A model generated the notes under the pieces. It saw only the letters and a program-made list of their open reading frames with translations, did no database searches and was not told where the DNA came from. Made by a program: the position numbers and the translations under genes. Source: FW021-bin31 sp964478125 (GTDB lineage Bacteria; Bacteroidota; Bacteroidia; Chitinophagales; Chitinophagaceae). Taken from it: DNA of 8,748 nt. Every line of letters begins with the position of its first letter. Position 1 is the stretch's first letter. The DNA is taken from the NCBI GenBank assembly GCA_964478125.1, contig CAYZGR010000088.1:1-8748 (forward strand), given 5' to 3'. Shown here one piece after another: positions 1 to 6,365 of the stretch.

Positions 1-32
1 CATAGCATTTTGGCATAAGCTATCTTTTGCAT
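1..32 (-). CDS. Possible 5' end of the next gene (partial, runs off the left edge)
   Basis: An ATG at 32-30 opens a minus-strand frame that stays open to the window edge; the visible ten codons read MQKIAYAKML. This is far too short to identify. The reason to note it is context: in Bacteroidota a fecR gene is commonly followed on the same strand by a SusC/RagA-like TonB-dependent transducer, and such proteins in Chitinophaga-like organisms often begin with a short basic leader of this flavour before the signal peptide. The 268-bp gap after fecR is compatible with that layout. The product assignment is inference; the start itself is only plausible. Confidence 0.25.
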   Translation of the reverse strand, partial: MQKIAYAKML

Positions 33-101
33 AACTTGCAGTGTTTGAATTTTGAAATGATTTCTTCTCAGAGATTTTGTTTCAGCATAATTCAGACCTC
101 A

Positions 102-131
102 TCCGGATCTCGATCGCACTCGAAATCCGGA
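102..131. repeat. Inverted repeat / hairpin in the intergenic region after fecR
   Basis: Two 12-base arms, 102-113 (TCCGGATCTCGA) and 120-131 (TCGAAATCCGGA), are complementary except for one mismatch and are separated by the 6-base loop TCGCAC. It lies in the gap between the fecR stop and the possible next gene. No T-run follows on either strand, so it does not look like an intrinsic terminator. It may be an mRNA hairpin or part of a palindromic repeat element. Confidence 0.5.
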
Positions 132-135
132 CATC

Positions 136-166
136 GTGCGCCGGAGCTCATCAGAGCGAGGCGCAC
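136..166. repeat. Two-tier GC-rich hairpin
   Basis: Perfect outer arms GTGCGCC (136-142) and GGCGCAC (160-166) enclose a perfect inner stem GCTC (146-149) / GAGC (154-157) around the tetraloop ATCA. On the plus strand it is followed by TTTTA, which superficially resembles an intrinsic terminator, but no plus-strand gene is visible for it to end. On the minus strand, the direction of fecR transcription, there is no U-tract after it. An overlapping alternative stem pairs GCACTTT (163-169) with AAAGTGC (185-191), so two mutually exclusive folds are possible. Confidence 0.5.
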
Positions 167-245
167 TTTTATACGCCGGCGCTGAAAGTGCATGGGCACA
201 CTTATACGGCCTTTTTCAGATTATTAAGTAGAATTGTTGTACTTC

Positions 246-277
246 ATGGTTATATGGCTTTATGGTTATATGGCTCT
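246..277. repeat. Tandem duplication of a 16-bp unit
   Basis: Two adjacent copies, ATGGTTATATGGCTTT (246-261) and ATGGTTATATGGCTCT (262-277), differ at one base. They lie 24 bp beyond the fecR stop codon in non-coding DNA. Each copy itself contains a near-repeat of ATGG(T/C), so the tract looks like a simple-sequence region prone to slippage. No function is evident. Confidence 0.7.
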
Positions 278-300
278 AAACTGTTGCGGCCCACACTTTT

Positions 301-1497
301 TCATGGCATCACCGTTACTTCTTTCCCTTCTATTTTGAAGTGTACATCTCCTGTGGCTTCAAGCATTCTCAATATCCCGGATATATTATTATCCCTCGAA
401 ATAATAGCGCCGAAATAATGTGTTGGCAGACTTTCTGAATAGTTTACTTTGATATCATACCACCGGGCCAGTTGTTTCATGATGCTATGTATATCTTTCC
501 GGTCAAACCGGAAATAACCGTTTTTCCATGCCACTGCCTGATGGACATCTGCATGCAGGTTCAGATTAAATTCTCCAGCGTGGTCCATTTGCACCTGTTG
601 TCCCGGTGTCAACACCAGTTTTTTATCCGGACTGCTGACCGCTATCTTTCCCTTTACCAGGGTGGTAATTGCATTTTTTTCGTCCGGATAAGCCTGCACG
701 TTGAATGCGGTGCCTAATACCCTGATCATGCTCCGTTTTTTTCCACCCGGGATAGAAGAGGAGGGAAGTTTCACGATAAACGGATGGATAGCATCCAATT
801 TCACTTCAAAATAGGCCTCTCCTTCCAGATATACTTCACGGGTAGGACCGGTAAACAAAGAGGGATAGATCAGCTTTGAATCGGCATTCAACCAAACTTT
901 CGTTCCATCTGCCAACACCAGGCGGTAAGTCCCTCCCCTGGGCACCACCAGCGTATATTTCACCGGATTCGCTTTCGCAATCCTTACATCTCCATTACGA
1001 ATGTTCACCTGGTTTCCGGCTAAAGAAAAACTGGTGTCTGTAGAAGTTAAGGTCACGCTGCTGTTCCCCGCCTTTAAAATAGCTTTGGTTCCACCGGGCT
1101 TAATGTCATTTTTAAAGGCTGCCGGAATCTCGCCTGCCGTTTCAGAAGTTTGTTTTTCTCCTTTCCAGGGCAGAAGTAAATAAACGGCCCCTGTTCCCAG
1201 GATCAGTATCAGAACGGCTGCGGCCATTCTGACCCATAACCTCTTTCTCATGGGATAAAACCGATGGCCTATCCCAGCGTTCTTCCATATTTTCCGGTAG
1301 ATCCGCCTCCAGTCTACTTCTGGAAATGCCGCTCTCTCGTGTTGCCTGATCAACTGTTTTATATGGTGTTTCAAGGCTTCTTCTTCGCCCGCCGCCGTTG
1401 TTACCCATTCAAACAATTCATTTTCTTCTGCTTTTGTGGCCGTGCCATCCGTATAGGATTTTAATAAATAGTATATCCGTTCTCTCGAAAGTTGCAT
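301..1497 (-). CDS. FecR family transmembrane anti-sigma factor
   Basis: A 398-residue FecR-type regulator. In this family the cytoplasmic N-terminus binds an ECF sigma factor and the periplasmic part receives a signal from an outer-membrane TonB-dependent transducer. Visible layout: N-terminal cytoplasmic domain (about 1-75, with the acidic stretch EENELFEWV), a basic stop-transfer stretch (YPMRKRLW), one membrane segment (about 88-110), the FecR domain (about 184-283, including VPRGGTYRLVLADGTKVWLN, YLEGEAYFEV and RVLGTAFNVQAYP), then a DUF4974-type C-terminal domain (about 325-398, FRFDRKDIHSIMKQLARWYD). A short Ser/Gly/Lys insert (about 245-256) interrupts the usual run between strands before VLGTAFNV. 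Length is normal for the family. The ATG at 1497 directly opens the conserved N-terminus; no Shine-Dalgarno is visible. A weak TTTG-N20-TATATAAG promoter-like pair lies at 1547-1516. Unusually, no sigma gene adjoins it: the upstream neighbour, 81 bp away on the same strand, is the NACHT gene. Confidence 0.93.
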   Translation of the reverse strand: MQLSRERIYYLLKSYTDGTATKAEENELFEWVTTAAGEEEALKHHIKQLIRQHERAAFPEVDWRRIYRKIWKNAGIGHRFYPMRKRLWVRMAAAVLILILGTGAVYLLLPWKGEKQTSETAGEIPAAFKNDIKPGGTKAILKAGNSSVTLTSTDTSFSLAGNQVNIRNGDVRIAKANPVKYTLVVPRGGTYRLVLADGTKVWLNADSKLIYPSLFTGPTREVYLEGEAYFEVKLDAIHPFIVKLPSSSIPGGKKRSMIRVLGTAFNVQAYPDEKNAITTLVKGKIAVSSPDKKLVLTPGQQVQMDHAGEFNLNLHADVHQAVAWKNGYFRFDRKDIHSIMKQLARWYDIKVNYSESLPTHYFGAIISRDNNISGILRMLEATGDVHFKIEGKEVTVMP

Positions 1498-1578
1498 AGA
1501 GGACTTTTAAGGGCTCTTATATAAAGTAAGAGTGAGAAAAAAGCAAAATGTACTATACGGGAGGGAAAATAAGCGCTG

Positions 1579-4137
1579 TTAAGCTTCCTCCATGATCTTC
1601 GTCAACAAAATATCTTCAACTGGGAAGTGGATGCTTTCGAGTGTCTGACGGATATCTTCCATGACCTTAAAAGCCAGGTGTGATTCGTCATTTAGCTTAT
1701 ATATTTTTATAAGGGGAAAGGCGGTGTAGGCCTGTAGGATGACATATTTTCTCTTTTTACAAGCCTCATAAACGTTATAAAACAGCTTGCATGCCGATGT
1801 ATAATCGCATTCTATAACCGCTATTTCTCCCTGTAAAATTTTATACAACAGGGTATTTATGGAATAACTTTTTTCTTCCCTGAATCTTTTGTTGTATCCC
1901 TGTAGCTCTTCCGTAATTTGTATGGCTTGTATGTTCATGGCATTCCGAAGATAAGCGAATGCATCTCTCATAAGCAGAAAGGACGATATACCGTTATATT
2001 GTTCTTTGAGAAATAAAGAGGGGTGTGACTGCCTGACGATATCGGTAAGCTGCTTCATTTCCCTGGCCGGGCGGGTGAGCATAAATATAAATACGGCCAA
2101 CTGATAGGATAACAGGTATTCAGGTTCTACAGCTTTATTTTCTATTTTTGTACGGCTATTCTTTATAAAAACATCTATTGTATCTGGAAAATCGGATCTG
2201 GATGATTGCCCCGTATAATATTCATATGTATAGTACTCATATATGAACTCCAATGCACGGAGCGGATCGATGGGATAATTGTTCGGGAAAATTTTTTTAT
2301 CTAATTTATTTAGACGTATAATAATATGAGATAATTCCTCTTTATCTAAATGTACGAGCGATAATACTCCTAAAAGAATCAACAGGTTAGCTGTATGTGT
2401 TTGCTTTACGGAAAAATGGAGCAGGGTTTTTAAGATCTCTTCATGCGTACGGCCCAGATCATTCAGTTCCAGAAAATTCTTTGATAAAAAAGAAAGGCTT
2501 GTTTCGAGAAGTGTGGTCTTTTGAGACTCGTTCATTATTCTCGGGTCATTTTCCAGGAGATCACAGATACAGATCAGTATGTAGCCTTTTTCACCAATAG
2601 ACAATTCCCCCATGTCAAATAACTTCAAAATCTCGTTTTTACTTTCTTCCGGGCTGTACCAGAGGATCCACTTAAAAAGCATTTTTCTCCGCTCCGGTTG
2701 TTGATATTCGCTCGTGATCTTTTTAAATAAATGGAAATAATCCGCGTCGTCGTTTTTATCTATGAGCTCAATGGCGATGAAATAAGTGTATAAGGGTTCA
2801 TGCAAAAATCGTACATATAAGCGATACGTGAATGTTTGATTGTTATCCTTCTCCTGTAAAATGCCTTCTTTGATCAATTCATTATATGCCGATATATAGG
2901 TATCATTTTCACCAAGTAAAACCCTTTTCTCTATAGGTTCATCAGATTTTCCATAATCTTTGAGCCTGACCAATTTGCGGATCAACCACTCTTTTTTGAT
3001 GTTATTCGTTGATCGATGGATCTTGTGGTAGGCGAAGGAAGTTACCAATTCGCAGAATAGTGCATCCCCTCGTAAAACCATATGTTTTTTCTTTTTCAAT
3101 AATTCATAATACAAGTAAATGTAATATGGATAGCTGAATAAGGAATATAAGGCAGTATTAAGCAGCGGCGGATAGCTGGTGGCCTGTTTAATGGACTTCA
3201 TTACATGGCAGACCTCCTTTTTCTCTAAAGGAAGCAGATTGGTCTTCAGCTGTTTATTGTAAAATATTCCTGAAAACCAGGTTTGTCGTATACATTCTGA
3301 CTGGATAAATCTTTCTTTTAACAAGGTCCAGGTGGAAGTTCTTAACGATAGGATAATCTTTAACCAATTCAGACCTTTATAATAACACAACAGGTCAATT
3401 ATTTTCTGAAAGATCAGATCGGTTTGCTTCTTTTCGTTAAGATCCGACGGCTCATCAAACCCATCCAACACGATTGCCACTTTACCATTTACCTGATGTG
3501 ATTGGTTCTTAAAATATTCAATGAAATTGAAGTCATTCTCGCGTTCAAATTGTTCAAAAGATTGAACACTCCTGAAAAACCATATAATACTATCTTTATA
3601 TGGCGCTTTCTCCGAAAGGAAAAAGTCGTCGACTAAATGAACCAGTTGGGTTGTTTTACCCATTCCCGGGGGAGCCACCAGGCAAAAAAGTTGATATTTG
3701 CTTTTCAAGAAATAATTAAAATCTGCCTCCTTGGCGGCACGAGACACCGTGTATTCAAAAGGAATCCCCGTCCGGTTTTTTAACGTTTTTACTGTTATAC
3801 GGGTAGCGGTGAGGGATTTTTGCCTGAATTCCTCCCACATCGTATGGTTAATGGTATTGTCCTCTTCAGGTACTGTATTACAGAAATGTTCCCATCCGGC
3901 ATATCCGGCAAATTCGCAGAGTGTATTTAAGGTATATATTGAAAAGTTAAACTGCTTTTCAGCAAATCCTAAAAATCGTTTTATTGTTGTTTCACTCACG
4001 CTTCTGCCCGTTGATTTTTTTATCAAGGTGGATATTACCTTGCAATCACTCGGAGAAGCAGCCTGGACGCCCGATTTAGTGAGTATACAACTCTTCAGCA
4101 CGTTTAAATACTTAAACGAAGGTAAAGGCTTTCTCAT
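1579..4137 (-). CDS. NACHT-type STAND NTPase with HTH-like N-terminus and helical-repeat C-terminus
   Basis: An 852-residue signal-transduction NTPase, predicted cytoplasmic (no signal peptide or clear membrane segment). Residues about 30-90 hold a helix-turn-helix-like domain (TIKRFLGF at 51-58, YTLNTLCEFAGYAGWEHF at 68-85) that I associate with the N-termini of other Bacteroidota proteins. The NTPase core follows: Walker A APPGMGKTT (155-163, with Ala in place of the first Gly), Walker B VLDGFDEP (223-230) with the paired acidic residues typical of NACHT, and a sensor Arg in LSLRTS (R266). A winged-helix-like segment at about 405-460 ends in FLHEPLYTYFIA (444-455), a pattern common after NACHT domains. 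From about 460 to the end the protein is helical, with TPR-like pairs at about 755-840, the usual position of a ligand sensor. The DNA is visibly more AT-rich than its neighbours. No nuclease, TIR or protease effector is recognisable. It may be a STAND transcription regulator or a bacterial NLR-like defence protein; the NACHT call is firm, the role is not. Confidence 0.85.
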   Translation of the reverse strand: MRKPLPSFKYLNVLKSCILTKSGVQAASPSDCKVISTLIKKSTGRSVSETTIKRFLGFAEKQFNFSIYTLNTLCEFAGYAGWEHFCNTVPEEDNTINHTMWEEFRQKSLTATRITVKTLKNRTGIPFEYTVSRAAKEADFNYFLKSKYQLFCLVAPPGMGKTTQLVHLVDDFFLSEKAPYKDSIIWFFRSVQSFEQFERENDFNFIEYFKNQSHQVNGKVAIVLDGFDEPSDLNEKKQTDLIFQKIIDLLCYYKGLNWLKIILSLRTSTWTLLKERFIQSECIRQTWFSGIFYNKQLKTNLLPLEKKEVCHVMKSIKQATSYPPLLNTALYSLFSYPYYIYLYYELLKKKKHMVLRGDALFCELVTSFAYHKIHRSTNNIKKEWLIRKLVRLKDYGKSDEPIEKRVLLGENDTYISAYNELIKEGILQEKDNNQTFTYRLYVRFLHEPLYTYFIAIELIDKNDDADYFHLFKKITSEYQQPERRKMLFKWILWYSPEESKNEILKLFDMGELSIGEKGYILICICDLLENDPRIMNESQKTTLLETSLSFLSKNFLELNDLGRTHEEILKTLLHFSVKQTHTANLLILLGVLSLVHLDKEELSHIIIRLNKLDKKIFPNNYPIDPLRALEFIYEYYTYEYYTGQSSRSDFPDTIDVFIKNSRTKIENKAVEPEYLLSYQLAVFIFMLTRPAREMKQLTDIVRQSHPSLFLKEQYNGISSFLLMRDAFAYLRNAMNIQAIQITEELQGYNKRFREEKSYSINTLLYKILQGEIAVIECDYTSACKLFYNVYEACKKRKYVILQAYTAFPLIKIYKLNDESHLAFKVMEDIRQTLESIHFPVEDILLTKIMEEA

Positions 4138-4339
4138 AGAATCAGGTTAAAGACATCATCATATAATGAGAATTTTGAGTATGGAATTAATTCTCACAAT
4201 ATAAATTTTCACTTTATTCGGGCTTAAAGTTAAATAAAAAGTAAAGTTATTCACTATATTCAGTAAAAATGAATAAAATGAACGAGATAATCAAACGTCT
4301 CTTCCGTAAAATCAGAGGTGCTGCGGCAGGATCAATAAG
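4138..4339. other. AT-rich intergenic region between the OmpA-type gene and the NACHT gene
   Basis: This 202-bp gap separates two co-directional minus-strand genes. It holds the inverted repeat at 4167-4196, a smaller AT-rich inverted repeat ACTTTA (4211-4216) / TAAAGT (4225-4230), and a direct repeat TAAAGTTA (4225-4232 and 4242-4249). I see no convincing intrinsic terminator after the OmpA-type gene, so read-through into the NACHT gene is possible, and no strong match to the TTTG / TAnnTTTG promoter pattern of the phylum. A 24-codon plus-strand ORF (4269-4343) is open here and overlaps the end of the OmpA-type gene tail to tail. Confidence 0.6.
4167..4196. promoter_or_regulatory. Operator-like 8-bp inverted repeat upstream of the NACHT gene
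   Basis: Perfect arms TGAGAATT (4167-4174) and AATTCTCA (4189-4196) are separated by 14 bases, giving a centre-to-centre spacing of 22 bp, about two helical turns. The site ends 30 bp upstream of the NACHT start codon, where a repressor or activator would bind. A loose -7-like TATATTGT overlaps its distal edge. Because the NACHT protein carries an HTH-like N-terminus, autoregulation is a natural inference, but no binding evidence exists. An mRNA hairpin in the 5' leader is the alternative. Confidence 0.4.
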
Positions 4340-6355
4340 TTAGTCTTTTAAAACCGTAAATTCGGTACGCCTGTTCTTCTGGCGCCCCGCGGGATTGTCG
4401 CTGCCATCCGGATTGGAGTTGGGCGCTATGGGGCGGGTTTCTCCATATCCTCTCGCTTTCATCCTGTAGGACGGGATCCCTTTGCCGGCCAGATAATCTA
4501 CGCAAGATTGCGCACGGCGTTGTGATAACTTCATATTGTATTCATCCGTACCCACGCTATCTGTATGTGCGCTCATCTGTACAATAAGGTTTGGATTATC
4601 CTTTAGGATCTTTGCCAGAGAGTCAAGCACTACTTTTGACTCGGGCCGGAGGGTAGCCTTATCAAAGTCATACAAAATATTGGGGATTACAATGGGTTTA
4701 CCTATTTCAAATGCTTTCAGACAGAGCGATTTACTAAATAGGGTATCGGCCCGGTTTAGTTCGCCTGTGCTGACTTCCACGTTTTTCGTAAAATATTTTG
4801 ATTTCGAGAATTTCAATTTAAGAGGCTTATGATAGATCACCTTGAAGTGATATTGCCCTGTATGATCAGTAACGACCTTATCAATAGCATGATGGCCTAT
4901 AGAATCGGTAAGTATCACCGTCGTTCCGGATAAGGGTTCTTGTGTGTCGCAGTCAAAAACGGTACCTTCGATTGAAGTATGTTTAAGCTGAACGTTATAC
5001 AGCTCCAGACAGCATACGGAATGGCGATCGGAACTGGTATAAAATTGAGTTGAATCACTACCAATAGGGTAATAAAAATTGTCGTCCTTGGATGAATTAA
5101 TCGGATATCCCAAATTTTGTGGGGAACTCCAATCTTTGTTTCCTATTGTTCCTTTGGTTTTATACAGATCAAACCCGCCCATTCCAATCCGCCCATTACT
5201 ACTGAAAACCAGTATATGCGTATTAGTGCTATAGTAAGGATTGGTTTCATCCGCCTTTGTATTGATGGCAGCCCCGAGATTCACGGCATCGCCTTCAGGC
5301 ATCCCCTCCGCATTGAGCGAACAATACCAGAGGTCATATCCGCCTTGTCCGCCCGGACGATCAGAGCTGAATATCAGATATTGTCCATCCGCGGTCATGA
5401 AAGGTTCTTTGGTGTTATATCCTTCTGCGTTAACGGTTTTATCCAGAGGTATGGGGGTAGACCAATCCCCGGCCTCCTCCTTTGTGCTCATGGCTATGAC
5501 ATAGCCGGCAGTCTCGTTCTTTTTTTTGGGCTGTCTCCATTCGGTAAAATAAAGATGGGTATGTGCCGGACTAAAAGCAGGAGCGGCTACTTCGGTTTGT
5601 TTATCTATTTTCAGAGGTATCATAGAGACCGCATCAAAGCGGTTATTCCCTGAAAGCTCTGAAGAGTAGATCTTATTTACGAAGGGATTATTTTTCCGCC
5701 GGTCTATATTTTTAAGGGGGCGTGAAGAAGTAAAATAAAAATTGTTTCCGGATATCGCCGGTGCATAATTAGACCCGCTGTCATTTATGGGAACCGGGAG
5801 CTTTTGAATATGCGTCAGCCTGGGGTATTTCATCTGATCCAGGGCAAACCGACAGGACTTTAGTTCCAGTGCGGCCTGGCGGTTATACTCGTCCTGCTTT
5901 GTATATTGTTCCCGGAACTGCTCAAGCTGATTAATAGCTTCCCGGTAATTTTTATCCGCCCGAAGGCAAACCGCATACCATAAACGTGCCAGTGGAAACT
6001 TGTCGTTTTTAAACTTGAGGGCTTTATCATACCATTTCTCCGCACTTTTGTAGTCTTTATATTTACGGAAAGCCTCTCCAAGTTGATATACCAAATATTG
6101 ATATTTTTCTGAATTTTTCTCCTGGCGCTTACCAAAAGTTCCGTTGAATGCGTAAGGATAAAAATAGGTTTTCCCCGTAGTGTCAGGCAAAAGATTTAGG
6201 GCTTTTTGGTAATAAACGGCGGCGGCAAAGTAGTCTTCCCGGGCAAAATAAACATCTCCCTGTCGTTTATAATCTAAAATATATTGTGCACTTGACAGCA
6301 AGGGAAGCAAACATAACGCACTGATGATGGTCAAAAACAGCGTGGATTTTTTCAT
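4340..6355 (-). CDS. PorE-like OmpA family protein (TPR, PD40 propeller, regulatory-like domain, OmpA_C)
   Basis: A 671-residue exported protein with the same domain order as PorE of the type IX secretion system. The signal peptide is MKKSTLFLTIISALCLLPLL then SSA|Q, a type I site with no lipobox. Domains: TPR-like helices (about 30-150); PD40/WD40-like propeller blades (about 190-455) with repeated NFYFTSSRP, YLIFSSDRPGGQGGYDLW and ILVFSSNGRIGMGGFDLY; a carboxypeptidase-regulatory-like sandwich (about 460-540, IEGTVFDCDTQEPLSGTTV); and OmpA_C (about 555-671) with YDFDKATLRPES, the peptidoglycan-contact residues D599 (HTDSVG) and R614 (LSQRRA), then RGYGETRPI and NRRTEF. It should sit in the periplasm, bound to peptidoglycan and linked to outer-membrane T9SS partners. 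An in-frame ATG at 6397 would add 14 residues before the signal peptide and overlap the upstream gene by 32 bp; the ATG at 6355 puts the signal peptide at the N-terminus and leaves a 10-bp gap, so I chose it. Many paralogues exist, so this may serve one cargo and not be the core PorE. Confidence 0.9.
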   Translation of the reverse strand: MKKSTLFLTIISALCLLPLLSSAQYILDYKRQGDVYFAREDYFAAAVYYQKALNLLPDTTGKTYFYPYAFNGTFGKRQEKNSEKYQYLVYQLGEAFRKYKDYKSAEKWYDKALKFKNDKFPLARLWYAVCLRADKNYREAINQLEQFREQYTKQDEYNRQAALELKSCRFALDQMKYPRLTHIQKLPVPINDSGSNYAPAISGNNFYFTSSRPLKNIDRRKNNPFVNKIYSSELSGNNRFDAVSMIPLKIDKQTEVAAPAFSPAHTHLYFTEWRQPKKKNETAGYVIAMSTKEEAGDWSTPIPLDKTVNAEGYNTKEPFMTADGQYLIFSSDRPGGQGGYDLWYCSLNAEGMPEGDAVNLGAAINTKADETNPYYSTNTHILVFSSNGRIGMGGFDLYKTKGTIGNKDWSSPQNLGYPINSSKDDNFYYPIGSDSTQFYTSSDRHSVCCLELYNVQLKHTSIEGTVFDCDTQEPLSGTTVILTDSIGHHAIDKVVTDHTGQYHFKVIYHKPLKLKFSKSKYFTKNVEVSTGELNRADTLFSKSLCLKAFEIGKPIVIPNILYDFDKATLRPESKVVLDSLAKILKDNPNLIVQMSAHTDSVGTDEYNMKLSQRRAQSCVDYLAGKGIPSYRMKARGYGETRPIAPNSNPDGSDNPAGRQKNRRTEFTVLKD

Positions 6356-6365
6356 AACACTATAA

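Noticed and set aside
136..170. Plus-strand intrinsic terminator (GC hairpin followed by TTTTA)
   Set aside because: No plus-strand gene is visible to be terminated: all plus frames from the left edge close within about 34 bases or lack coding features, and the T-run is short. It is reported as a hairpin only.
77..418. Plus-strand ORF of 113 codons
   Set aside because: It runs through the hairpins and tandem repeat and into the antisense of the fecR 3' end; the translation has no domain-like pattern.
1498..1578. Promoter or terminator between the NACHT gene and fecR
   Set aside because: The TTTG-N20-TATATAAG pair matches the phylum pattern only partly, and the AAGC/GCTT pairing after the NACHT stop is only 4 bp; neither is strong enough for a separate feature.
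3731..4150. Plus-strand ORF of 139 codons
   Set aside because: It is entirely antisense to the N-terminal part of the NACHT gene, whose motifs fix the true frame.
4138..4339. Promoter of the phylum type (TTTG, then TAnnTTTG) for the NACHT gene
   Set aside because: Candidate -33 and -7 elements occur but with wrong spacing or two or more mismatches; only the inverted repeat stands out.
5117..5653. Plus-strand ORF of 178 codons
   Set aside because: It is antisense to the PD40 propeller region of the OmpA-type gene; its composition is erratic and no motif is recognisable.
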